Made by a program: the position numbers and the translations under genes. Positions 33,780 to 48,059 of a stretch of DNA of 64,000 nucleotides are shown piece after piece. The first letter of the stretch is position 1, and each line of letters starts with the position of its first letter. The notes beneath the pieces are model-generated. The model had not been told where the DNA came from, did not search any database, and worked only from the letters and a program-made list of their open reading frames with translations. The stretch is from Mytilus galloprovincialis (Eukaryota > Mollusca > Bivalvia > Mytilida > Mytilidae), in NCBI RefSeq assembly GCF_965363235.1, contig NC_134849.1:56242122-56306121 (forward strand). The letters run 5' to 3'.

Positions 33780-36342
33780 TGTTAATCAGCATGTGTATAC
33801 ATCGAACATGTGATTGTGAAATATATATAGATCAAAACAAAAACAAACAATCTGATTGGTTGATCTAAATTTAGAAAGACACTGGGAAAAATCTCGAGTT
33901 CGAACTAGTTCATTGACCCCATATCTATCTAAAAGAATCTGCGCAAAAAGATTTTCACACCGTAAAGGTAAACGACCGCCCTTGAAAATATCATAACTTG
34001 TATCATAAACGAAAAATTAACAAAAATGTCAATCAAAACCAGAAGTTAATTATCGAATTACCTTGACGTATGGCAATGTTGTAATTGCGTAATATATGGG
34101 AAAGTAGCAGACTTTTGTAAATTTAAAAAAAATACAAATTATGTATTGGAAAGGACATATATACTCACATTCAATACGCACTTTCCTGAAAAATTATCTC
34201 GACCCTTTACAGATATTAAATCACACATAAAACTGAAAGTATTTTTAAAGCGACCAACGTGATCAAGTTTGTTTACATAAAATGATTGTTTTGATGTAGG
34301 CAGTAAATATAAAGTACATTTCCGATTGGTTAGAAGTCACTGTGTCATTATTCTATTTATAACATTTTCTCTAGAAATTTCTGTTTCTCGAAAAGTTCAC
34401 GGGATGGTCATGGTCGTTAGAATAATTGAAGGCTACAAACTTTGCGCAATATAATTCATTGGAAAAATTTCGTCACATGAAAAGGGCGAGGTTACTAAAA
34501 AGTTTGCTATTTATAATCTTTTTATATTATATAAGATATTATATTAAAAAAGAAAAATAAATTTCCAATAAAAAATAACCTGTTTTTATATTTTTTGCGT
34601 TCTCAGAGTTTGTGTTCAACCAAAAGGAATTTGTCACATTTATTCACTAAGAAACCAACCATTTATCTTTTCTGTCTGTTCATGTGAGGGTGGCCGTGAA
34701 AAATGGTCATATTATGATTAAAAGAACCCGGAGGGCTTGACTGAAAAAAATCAGAGTTTGTTCAATTTCTATATTAAAATGAACAAAAATGATAAACAGT
34801 CGAAAAATATTGTTTGCCCTAACGGAAAAAAAAATCATGCCCCCCATTATTTAAACCCGCACCACAGAGGAATGTTCTGTGCAAAAATTCGGGCGCTGTT
34901 TGTTTGTTGTCGACTCTAATGTGCAACACGGTTTGTTGGCGCCTCTTTAACGAAAAATAGAACCGCAACAAGAGTTATTCCATTGAGAATCAAACGTGCG
35001 CGATTAAAAGTCTTTCTTTCAAATGAAATTTTCTTTTTTCCATTTTTTTCATAAACAACGGAAAGGTTTTTGTGCTGTGTTCAAAAAATGCTTTTTAATT
35101 TTAATAATACGAAAAGGTCGCCTCTTTCAACTTAGTTGAAAAACCAGAAACATATTTTTTTCTCAGTTTAGGACGTCAGTACAAATCAACCTTAGGATAC
35201 CGTACATTGCAACTTTTAAAGATCTATACTCTTTTATGCTTTTGATGCAATTCATTCTTTAATAAATACAATGATTTATTATTAAGTCTTGTCCTTATAG
35301 CTTCTTTCTCATGCATATCCTACTCTGCTCCATCTTTTTTGATACGGTTAAGGTTAAATTCTCTAAAACTCTCTTTTAACTCTCTCACAGTATGTATGTG
35401 CCGATCCTAAGCGAGAAAAGATTGTGTTTAATGACATTTTTTTCAAATTTTTTTCCTTTAAAAACTTATCTGATATAATTTCAAATCTAGAGTAAGTCGC
35501 GTACTCGCAGAAAAAAACATAGTGAAATCTCAGATTTACTCTGTTTTGATCTGATAAGTATTTTTTGCATTGTAAAATCTTTGTTAATATGAATTCTTGT
35601 GCAGTTCCGCTTTATAAATACTAGGCATAGATCCAGTATTTGATTTTAAGGGGAACGGGCGCTTCTTTAAATTAGGAGATAGTTGACCATATATTTCGAT
35701 GAAAAATTGTCCGTAAATTTTTCTTTTAATTAATTAAGATGGATGCACCCCGTCTGAATCACCGCATGTTAACATAAAAGCTTACGAAAATCGGGCCAGA
35801 TCATGAATTGACCTCGTGATGATTTTGTCTATTTACAATGTTGCCGTGACAAATCTAACAAATTTTACATTCAATCATGTACGGATGGATGGCTTTTTAA
35901 AGTCCAGTAGCAAATATTACATGCATATTCAGGACGATATCATATTAATACGAACCTGTGTTGAATTAGACCGACATGAAATAAAATACAAGCGTTACGA
36001 GAGCCACACGAGATTAAGTGCAAGCATGGCATAGTTTACAAGGTAACAGTTGACAGGAAGACATGACTACTAGTATTACGTAACACCATATCTATAAATA
36101 GATATTTTATAAGTATAAACTCCAATCAATCGGATCGCTATAAAACATTTACCCCTTTGATACTGAAAAATAATATATTTTTTTGTCATAAATTCGTCCA
36201 AACGTATTCATCTTTCTTCGCTCACCTTTTATAGCGTTCCAATTCCCTTTTCTCCCTCGACACTGTTTATAATAGAAATGGAAATTATTTAAAAAAAACA
36301 TGCATATTATGTAAAAAGAAAAAAAACCGGATATATTCTAAC
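33780..36342. other. Upstream region of the bZIP gene
   Basis: The minus-strand promoter should lie here. I could not place a core promoter. A 'TTACGTAA'-type bZIP site lies at about 33345-33352, inside intron 1 rather than upstream. The plus-strand open frame at 35816-36034 (72 codons) is unrecognised. Confidence 0.35.
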
Positions 36343-36752
36343 TTAAGGATGACCGCTCCTCTTGTCTCTGCATTTTGTCAGATTTACGGTATCCTCAATG
36401 TTTTGCAATTACATAATTTTGTCCTCTAAGTTAACCCCTACATTTCTTTTCATAATTTTATTTCCAATCTTTAAAAGGCATATTTGAATGCTTTGAAAAT
36501 GTTATAAAATCCTTGTTATTTTTTCATAATTTTTAAAATAGAAAAGTCGACATTGTCAAAATTATAAAAAAATCGCGGCAAATTTTACATGGCTATATTC
36601 ATGGAAGTAATATTACTTCCATGCTATATCTAAAACAAAAGCACATGTACCCTTAATTTGTTTCTGCATTTTTAGTTCCTTTTTTTACTATTAATTTTTA
36701 AAAGTCTTTTAAAAAGATTGTCATTTTGAAACTGAGTATCGAACATCCTTAA
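36343..36752. mobile_element. TTAA-flanked element (402 bp)
   Basis: TTAA at 36343-36346 and 36749-36752, with short terminal inverted repeats (GGATGACCGCTC left; GGATGTTCGATACTC read inward from the right). Non-coding interior. It is weaker than the 10846-11413 element but of the same layout. Confidence 0.45.
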
Positions 36753-37637
36753 AATTAGAATATAACTGCAAACTAAAAATATGGTGTAAAGTGATAAATT
36801 AATATTTTGTTTGATTGTGACAGAAAATTTTGTTTAGATTTTTTTAAATATATAATTTATTCTGACGAACCTATGTTGATACAATGGTATACACAAATAG
36901 ATAAACAAACATAATAATATTATATAACGTGGTGAGGTTACAGAAAATAGAGAAGAACAGAATGCATAGGTTTGGAGGCTTCCATTTTATCAGAGAGAAT
37001 CCATTTTTGTATTAATGATTCTAATGAGCTTACACAGCTTTTTAAGTTTTGATTGTTTTGAAAAATTCAGAACTGCTTTAAACCTTAGAGTATTAATATT
37101 GGTACAGAATTTTTCATCTATACATTCTTTCCTTTCTTCGGAAAATATGTACATTCTAAAATATTGTGAAATTCATCTCCAATTTCCTTTCTATTACACA
37201 ATTTATATGTTCAATTTTCTCTGGGTATGTTTTTCCATCTACCAGATTCTATTGGGAGCTTGGGCTTTACGGTTCTAAATCTACAAAGAGTGAAAACGTC
37301 TTTATCATCTAGCTAATACAGTGACGTAATACTTTTAAAATGATAGAGCTTCTGTTTTATTTTATAGAAATTTTATTATTGATATTCGTCTATGCATTGT
37401 TAGTTACCCCTTTTCCCGCTCCCTTACTTAAAATGAATAAAAAAAACCAAATATTTCAAGCGATAAAAAGAAATAATTAACAAATATGGTATTATCAAAA
37501 ATCATAATTACACTGATTGAGCATGGTATGTATATCGCAGATACACAATACAAAGAGAGCTATTCAGTAAAAGGTATAGATGCTTCGGGACAGGAACACT
37601 TTTTTGCCCTTCCCCTTTTTACCAAAATCTATTCCCC
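36753..37637. other. Non-coding stretch, nothing recognised
   Basis: The 87-codon open frame at 37015-37278 is AT-driven and hydrophobic, with no family resemblance. Confidence 0.4.
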
Positions 37638-37800
37638 CTTTAAGGTGGTACTGTACCTAACACTACAGGGCGATAACTCTGTAAAGTCAGCTAAGCGTTT
37701 TAATTACATTGTGTTGTAAAAGGAGTATTAAGCTTCTCAATGATCAAAATTGGTGATTGTCAAACTGCTATATAACCAGTGTATTTTTTCTGACAAAAAA
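37638..37800 (+). repeat. Dispersed repeat R5
   Basis: Starts 'TTTAAGGTGGTACTGTACCT' and continues 'AACACTACAGGG', 'GTCAGCTAAGCG' and 'TTAAGCTTCTCAATGATCAA'. The second half is shared, inverted, with 16030-16280. The TTAAGGTGG start resembles the edges of the TTAA elements. Confidence 0.55.
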
Positions 37801-38562
37801 TTTTTACATTTTTGTTGAAGGGTTAAAGTAAAAACTTTGACAAATTTTTTTCTTTGTCTTTTTAGTACGATTTTACAAAAAAAAAACATTAAGTTTTGAC
37901 CGTCTTTAATATTTTCAATGAAATTTATAAACTACCGCTATTGTAATATCGTATTGACAAGAAATTAACATATCAAGTTAGTACATGACAGTTAAAATAT
38001 AGCCTCAGTGAATATAATTTTTTTTTTTTCTCTTCAAAAGTCAACAAAATCATATATTTACGTAAATATACATCATCAAAAGACAGTAGTTGTATAATAT
38101 TTACTTAGAAAAAATTAAGTGAAGGTGCAAAAAAAAGGGGGGTCCTATTCCTACATAGACTGAGTATTATTGTTGTAGGATATGTTTAAAAAACCTTGTA
38201 GTTGCATGGTGATTATTTAACGAGTATTTTTGACAGTAAAATAGTATTCGGTCTTCTGAAAAGTAAATAGACAGAACAAAGAATTAAGCTCTGATGTTGA
38301 TTATCGAGATTTTTTTCAGAAAATAAGTTATTCAGTTTTCTAAAAACAAAATGGACAAACATGGACATTAATATTTTGATTGATCACAATAGTATTATCT
38401 CCGAGACGCAGTGTGACATGCTGCAGCCTTGACCGTATTGCAAGGTTTGTAAATTCTACGGCGCAATACATTTTTCAAACCATGCATTTCATCATGTAGA
38501 CCTATTACCATGTTCAAGCGACCATTGAACCCATTAATATCAATACAAAGAAAATATAACAA
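37801..38562. other. Non-coding stretch, nothing recognised
   Basis: AT-rich, several homopolymer runs, no coding block. Confidence 0.4.
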
Positions 38563-38682
38563 GGAAAATGGACAAAAGTTTAAAAATAATGTACATTCCG
38601 GTTGAAAAAGAAAACATAAGCAGGAAAATGGACAAAAGTTTAAAAATATTATATATTCCAGTTGGAATGTTTTCGAGTCGTA
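38563..38682 (+). repeat. 60-bp tandem duplication
   Basis: 'GGAAAATGGACAAAAGTTTA' starts at 38563 and again at 38623. The two units differ at a few positions ('TACATTCCGGTTG' against 'TATATTCCAGTTG'). Opposite-strand open frames over it are artefacts of the repeat. Confidence 0.75.
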
Positions 38683-39394
38683 TTCAAAATTCGTATTTAG
38701 AATCAGATTCGTGTACACGTGAACTGTGTTTGTGTCATTTGGCAGTAATAATTTTTAATTATCAGATTGCTTTTCTAAATTTCGTTAAAAATTTATTCGG
38801 AATACGAGGTTGAAAAGATAATAGTAGCTTCTATTGTTTGTTTTTGTGGTTTTAATTTATTTTTCCAGCAATTGAGAAAGAAACATTTACGTGATGAAGG
38901 GTCGACATTGAACGTATTTTTACTAAACATTTGAATTTTTATTTAACTAATTTATTTCGTTCCTATGTTTTCTTATGTTTTTCATACACACGTTGATGCT
39001 CAAGGTTAACTTACAAATGTTGATGTGATTCGGAATAATAAATTCAAAATTGACGTTGTTATATAGTGTTTTTTATTTGTCTTTTTGAATATTACTTTTA
39101 CTGTTTAGTCTGGTTTTGTGGTACCCATGTGACGTGGCTCTGTAGTTATACGTCCTGTCATTAGGTCATCGTTCTATGATAATTTTTGTATTCTTGTCTT
39201 TCATTTTTGCTAATATGCTTTGTCTATATACTTTTTGTGGTTTTTATTATATGTGACGTGGCACTGTACTGCTCTGTATATATCCCCGTCATAGTGTTAT
39301 TGTGCCATGGTAAATCTTTGTTAATATATATATTTGTTCACACATCGTTGTCAATATAATAGAATTTTATGCGACTGACATACAAGTGAAAAGT
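38683..39394. other. Non-coding stretch, nothing recognised
   Basis: Two similar blocks, 'ATGTGACGTGGC.CTGTA' at 39129-39145 and 39251-39268, suggest a diverged duplication of about 122 bp. No gene. Confidence 0.4.
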
Positions 39395-39600
39395 TTAGCT
39401 ATCCATAAAACCAGGTTTAATCCACCATTCTCTACATAAGAAAATGCCTGTAATAAGTCAGGAATATGACAGTTTCTGTTCATTCGTTTGTTCATTCGTT
39501 TGATGTATTTCAGCTTTTAATTTTGCTATTTGATTATGGACTTTCCTTTTTGAATTTTCCTCGGAGTTCAGTAATTGTGTGATTTAACTTTTGTCCACAG
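39395..39600 (+). repeat. Dispersed repeat R3
   Basis: Same family and orientation as 23735-23945, with an internal duplication of 'GTTCATTCGTTT' at 39478-39500. Confidence 0.65.
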
Positions 39601-40594
39601 TAAATCAAGAAAAAATGAACACAAATATTTTTAATCAGCCCTAGAATTTTATTTTTGGATCGCCTTCTAAAATTATGCAATGTAAAATTTTCTATTTGCA
39701 TTGTACTATTTTTAAATTTGTTATATTCTTGATCATGTGTTGATATTAAACAAAAATGTTTACTGAAATTACGTGCTAGAAAACTAGATGTAAAGCACAG
39801 CCGGTAAAGCGTCTGGATGAGTGTGTTTTTTCGAGTGATTTGATCGTGTAATTTTGAAACTTCGAGTGGAAATGATAAAAAAAAAATCCGATGACTGTTT
39901 ATTGGAGTAATAGCCCTTCAATGACGATTTTTTTTGGGGGCATATATGATTCAATTTTAATAGATACTTAGTAGAATTTTCAATAATAAATTTGATCAGC
40001 AAGGCAAGATCCACAAACAAGTCAAATTTATCAGATAAAGTAGGTAGACTGTCACTCTTCATAGGAGTGACTGCCTCTAAAATGAGAATTTTGTTTAAAC
40101 TCTTTTGTTTTTTTTTTCTTATAAAATTTGTAATGAGGGATAAATGGATGCAGTAAATTCTTAATTTACAGTTATGCTTGATCTACAGGTCACTTTGTGT
40201 TCATCATGGTCAATGCTAAGAGTTATTATTATGAAACTGTCTAAAAAAGATTGAACGTATGACATTTGATATTTTTTCTTCGTGTAAATATATCATGTAA
40301 GAATTAATGAGTTAAACACATTTATGAAATAGCCTGACCTGTTGTATAAGAGAGCCAAATGATGTCTTGTATAACTATCAAATTATGAATATATGTATTT
40401 AGTCCTGTTATCTAATACACGTGACTATATTGCTTATCCACGTGTACATTCACGTTTGATTGTTTATTTACTTTTTATATAAACATTTATCTTTGGTCCG
40501 AATTGTACCTTTTACTTATGTTAAGTTTTATGTTTTAAATAAAGTTGTAACTTGATGAAAAAAGTTCTGCTAAACTAAAAATAAATAAGCTTAT

Positions 40595-40694
40595 ACTGAA
40601 CACTGAACACTGAACACTGAACACTGAACACTAAACACTGAACACTGAACACTGAACAGCGAACACTAAACACTGAACACTGAACACTGAACAC
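40595..40694 (+). repeat. 7-bp microsatellite (ACTGAAC)n
   Basis: About 14 units with two or three substitutions, directly abutting the 3' end of the Penelope copy on the minus strand. Such simple repeats often flank retroelement tails. Confidence 0.9.
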
Positions 40695-42215
40695 CGCCCT
40701 TCCCTGGATCTTGATAGCTTTATCTTTACGGGAAGCTTAAAAAGATACCAGAGAAACAGTAGAAAAATAAACTGACAACGCCTTGGCTTAAAATGAAAAA
40801 GACAAACAGACAAACAATAGTACACAGGTCAAAACATAGAAACTAAAGAATAAGCATCACGAACCCTACCAAAAACAAGTGGTGATCTCAGGTGCTCCGT
40901 TAGGATAAAAAGATCCTGCTCCACATGTGGCACCCGTCGTGTTGCTCATATTATAACAAATCCGGTAAAAAGTCTTATTTATTTAGGTCACATTCATAAA
41001 AGGGAAGGGGATTGTAGTAAGGAACATATCGTAAAACGGTCATTCCATAACGGTCAACCAACTCTTGATTTCGCCCGTAAAATTTATGAAGGGATGATTT
41101 CATCTTCATCATTTGGAACTCATGGTTTAATAGCTTCCTTGTGAGCAGCAACCCTCTATCAAAAAAAATCATGATAGGAAATACAAGCACGGGAGTATCG
41201 TATCAATTCTGAGATACACAACCCGTATGCAGGTGCTGCAGAAATGATGCTACCTAGAAATGGAAAGTTCACAATTGGAAAGCTGAAATCATCTTTTTTG
41301 TCGTAAAGTTTTGTTTTCAACCGACCATCATTATCAATTTCTAGATTTAAGTCAAAAGATGAGACCGACTTAACTGTATATGTTGTATCCTTTATCTCTG
41401 GTTCGATGGGATAAATGCGTTGAACATAGTCACCAAATTTTGAATTATTTGGTGAGAGAACATCATCTATAGCGGAAAGTTAAGTTGTTAACTTCTTATC
41501 TTTCTTAATAAGAAGTTCCTGTATTAAGTCAGCTTCATTATAATAAAGAAACAGGTCGGCAATAAGAGGGGCACAATTGGTTCTCTTTGGAATGCCGACA
41601 GTCTGTTGAAAAAAACACGTCCTCCGAACGTAATAAATATGTTGTCAATCAAGGTATTTAGCATCATGATAATGTCAGTTTTAGAGAATATTTTATTTGA
41701 ATCCGAGTGATCCTTTACAGAGTAGGATTTATCCCTCCCGAAGACACGATACTTGTATATACGTTGGCCATTCGTTTTTATGAAACAAAGCGATACGAAC
41801 TCTTTCAATTTGTCTTTTAGTTTGGAATGTAGAATACTTGTGTAAAGTGTAGAAAAGTCAAATGTTTTAATACTATTGCAAGAAGAAAGAGAGTTAGGTT
41901 GTATGTACTCTATATACCCATTTAGTGTCTTAATTCTGAGTTGTATCAATGACTTCACAGCCTTAATCTATTCGGAAAGAGTGTCTACGTTACCTTCTCA
42001 CGCTTAGCCCCATTGCCTGGCATAATCCTCGACTGAATCAATCAAAAGTTTGAAGTTATATTTCCAATTGATGGATTAAGGCTCACGATAATTTGGACCT
42101 TTCGATAACACATTTTGAAGGGAACTGTTATTGACAATATTGAGGTCACCAGTAATAACGTGACCAGCCGGATAATATGCGAATTGGGAACTAGCACAAG
42201 TGTAATCAAGTCATA
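40695..42215 (-). mobile_element. Penelope-like retroelement, degenerate (family A)
   Basis: A minus-strand remnant of about 1.5 kb. From upstream down, the frames read '[20 protein letters not shown]' (about 42170), 'INWKYNFKLLIDSVEDYARQ', 'IKTFDFSTLYTSILHSKLKD' (41865-41920; reverse transcriptase motif of the FDFSTLYTS type) and 'RVFFNRLSAFQREPIVPLLL'. After frameshifts come 'YGLCISELIRYSRACISYHD' and 'FDRGLLLTRKLLNHEF', then the 3' part with 'GTGGCACCCGTCGTGTTGCT'. The Y-x-D-D box and GIY-YIG endonuclease were not read in frame. Several stops and frameshifts make it inactive. A 3' fragment of the same family lies at 50685-51060. Confidence 0.85.
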
Positions 42216-44029
42216 TTAAACTTCAAATTAAAAAAATGATGCATCAGTTTTTTTTATAACGAAATGTCTAGTTTTTATTATAAACTGTATGTACATGTAC
42301 TTTTTTCTCCAGAAGTTTGTAAAATGTGTCCAAATTTAGAAGAAATTTACTTTTTTTAAATTGTTTGCTTCCAGTTACCAATTCGCCGATATGTTTTCCG
42401 TATGCAGTGAACTCAGCGTGACCTTTCTCGTAAGAATCCGGTGATTGCAATACGCATGAATATATCATTAAAATCAGCTATTACCTTATTCATTGTTATT
42501 GTACATGTTATATTCGTGGTCATTATTCATTCTTATTTGTTGATCGTTTAATTAGGTGACAATTGGTTAAGTACGGTCTCAAAACACGGCAACTAATTAG
42601 CTGCCATATTTTCACATCATCACAAAGCGAGAGAAGAAAAGAAATGACGATAATACGATATTGATTCGGACAAAATTATAAAATCGTGCACATAAGTCGA
42701 AGTTTATGATATGCATGCATTGGTTCAGGGATTGAATAAATAATATTTTTCACCAGTCATCTGACGTTAATATCAAAACTTACGACAAAAGAGATAATCC
42801 CCCCTACTATTCAGTTTTAGATAGTGACGTTTCCATGTCACCACCATATGGTGATAATTTTCCTCAACTTGTTCGATTCGCTTGTGTATTTCACGACGTT
42901 TTTTTTATTTAAAAGAAAGCAATCTCTGTATTTCTTAAAAATCATTACATCAGGGTTTTCAAAATCACAAACTTGGCAAAACATTTACTAATTTTTATTA
43001 TCAGTACCAGGGCATCATTCGTAACTATAAATCCACGTGCAGATATCTTATACGTTCAAGTATTTCACATTATATCTTTTATGGTAACATTCTATACTAA
43101 GCACATGAAAAGCTAAGCACACCTTTGAATATAACTTATTCAGTACATTTAGTTAATAATAACATTTTATAAAATTAAAAACAATATTCTTTCATTTGAT
43201 CTCGTCATCGGATAAAAATACATTCATTCTAAAAACAGTTGTTGGCATGCTATGGGTTATGTTCCTCTCATATATTTTATGATGGGATCACACGAAACCC
43301 CTAAAGGGGGATATTGTGCTTCAATCAGTTGAATTCAGGTCTGAGGCTTGCATTTGAGTTACTGTTAGTAGCCCTTTGTTAATATTTTTTCATTGTGATA
43401 TTGCTTAGTTTTTCACTGTTCGTTTTGTTGTGTTTGTTTATTCTACATTTGCTGGAGATAAAGGGACGGTTTGCGATCTCATAAAATTCAACACGCCGCA
43501 TTTTGCGCTTCATCCAAGTCAGGTGCCTCTTAACATTGTTAGCCTTGCATTTTTTTTTAATTTGGATCATTTATAGGTTTCTGAGTTAAGTGTGACGTAC
43601 ATGTAATTGGTTATTTTTGTGTCACCAATAAGGATTTTATACCTTATAGTCACATGTTTCTTAAGGTTCAATGAGTGGTCTTTATCCGGTATTTTGAACA
43701 AGAATAAAAAAAATGCAGTGCAAGTCGTATCACTATTAATCATTAAGTGATACAATCTTCCACATGCGAAAATCTCTAAGGCATTCAAATAATTGGTTAT
43801 TTCCTTACTAGGACAATTTATCTGATCTGCTCTATTTTTTTATTAAGGCTACATAATTTTCATACCTTTCCACACATTAGTTAATGTGAGGGTATACTTG
43901 AGATAACAACATAGTAAAAAAAGAGCTGCTAGAATAATACTATAAACAGACCCTTTAGTTTTGTTTTTTTTGAGCCATTACTCAAACACATAAATAGATT
44001 ACAGTCGAACAAGGATAGAATATCACAAG
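42216..44029. other. Non-coding stretch, nothing recognised
   Basis: The 66-codon minus-strand frame at 42268-42468 directly upstream of the Penelope copy is unrecognised. 'ACCCCTAAAGGGGG' palindrome at about 43298-43311. Confidence 0.35.
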
Positions 44030-44110
44030 TTTTTGATGTCATTCAAGTGCATCAAAAAGTGTGCGCCATCATATCTCACTAACAAGTTTCATTATTCTGA
44101 GGCAGAAATT
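44030..44110 (+). mobile_element. Possible LINE 3' coding fragment
   Basis: 'MSFKCIKKCAPSYLTNKFHY' resembles the C-terminal segment of many non-LTR reverse transcriptases (F-K-C-L-x-x-x-A-P-S-Y-L). The flanking frames are closed or unrelated, so this is a short relic or chance. Confidence 0.4.
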
Positions 44111-45169
44111 CATACCATTAGAGAAATGCTGTTAAAGGAAAGGTCATACTCCCAAAACCAAAAAATAGAAATGTTAATGGCATCGTTTATGTATTCTGAA
44201 CATTTCTTGTCGGACTTGTATGTTTCAGTTCCTTTAATCACCATTTGTGTAGTTTTGAAAGAATAATACTGATTGCGCCATGTCTTCCAAACCATCCAAT
44301 CGCATTTGACCACAGTTACGACCGCCAAAAAAATCATTATCCCTATCAATGGTAGTGAATTTCATTCCGCTATGATACTCCATCAAACTGTCGCTTAAAA
44401 ATGTAAAAAAAACTAATATAATTGACTTTTCAGCATCGCCTATTAAAAAACAATGATACTAATACATTTTAACTTTAAGGCATTCACAGATACACGTTTT
44501 AACGGTCTGACACCCTTAGACACGATTATAGTCATGGCTATCTGTAAATTTGAAGAAAATTTACCTTATTCTGATATGTGTACCGAGTATGAATTCTAAT
44601 CTTGATTCGACCACATAGAAAACGATATATACAATTACTAATCACCGTTTGGCCTACAGCAATGACCAGTACCAATACCATAAAGCATAATAACATGCAC
44701 CAGTATGAAATAAGCGTCCTATACGAATTCAATGCATGTACATGTCGATTTTAATTTATCTCGACTACAAATATCAAACATCAAAAAGAAATTAGCACAG
44801 CAGGTGTTTTGTTTCTTGGTATTAGAATCAGTCTTTCATCTTCATATTTTCCGCATTATTCAAGTCGTTCGGAGAACAGCTTTTCAAAGATCGATTTTGC
44901 GGAAAAAGTGAATGCTGGATTTATTTCGTTTTTGGTTTATTTATTCGTCCACGAATGAAATATTTTCAAGTTTCTACTGTCAAAACAATTTACAAATCAA
45001 GCGACCGTGTCGAAAGGCTATGTTATAATTGTCGTTTCAAGGCAAGCCACTGTCTTGTATTATCGTGTTTCACAGCAAATGCACATATACTGAGGATAAG
45101 TGTCCGTGATTAAGTAAACAACAAATTTAACGATATCTTTTGACATACAAGCGGGAGGTATGGCAAGCC
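44111..45169. other. Non-coding stretch, nothing recognised
   Basis: Searched on the minus strand for the last fibrinogen-domain exons expected after 45735; none was recognised. Confidence 0.4.
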
Positions 45170-45540
45170 AATAACCCAGGTTAAACCAACCATTTTTCTT
45201 TAACTGTCCTGTACCGAGTCCGGAATATGGCTATATAAGGAATATTGTTACATAATAGTTCGTTTCTAAGTATGTTGCATTGTTGTTTGTTTCACTTCTG
45301 TGTTCTGTTATTTTGTTGTTTTCCTCTTATAGTTGATGTCGTTCCCTCGGTTTTTGTTGGTTTCCCAGATGTGTTTTCTCTGAAGCGAGATGTGACTTGT
45401 GAACAGCGGTTTACTACTATAAGAGGAAAACAAATGAAATACCAGGTCATCTAAAGTGCAACAAAAAAAACGCCAACATACATAGAGACGACTTATTTGA
45501 TAGCAAGTGCCATATTCCTGACTGTTATTTAAATTCCATT
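45170..45540. repeat. Dispersed repeat R2, partly palindromic
   Basis: Contains 'GTTGTTTTCCTCTTATAGTT' at 45314 and its inverse 'CTATAAGAGGAAAACAA' at 45417, i.e. mirrored pieces around a GC-richer centre ('GAAGCGAGATGTGACTTGTG'). The second half parallels 14480-14600. Confidence 0.5.
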
Positions 45541-45734
45541 ATAACGATGACAAATGTTGTATACTTTTTATTCATTCTTCATTGTTCGGACACCAAAATG
45601 AAAATAAAGTAAGTCATTGGTTGAACTCCACTTGTATAGAACATTTTTATCCAATCACAACATTTTGGTGTACGCTTTTCAAAATATTCCCCAGAATGCT
45701 TTAGATTCTGAAACGGCGAATTCTTAAGTCATAC

Positions 45735-48059
<2,325 letters not shown>

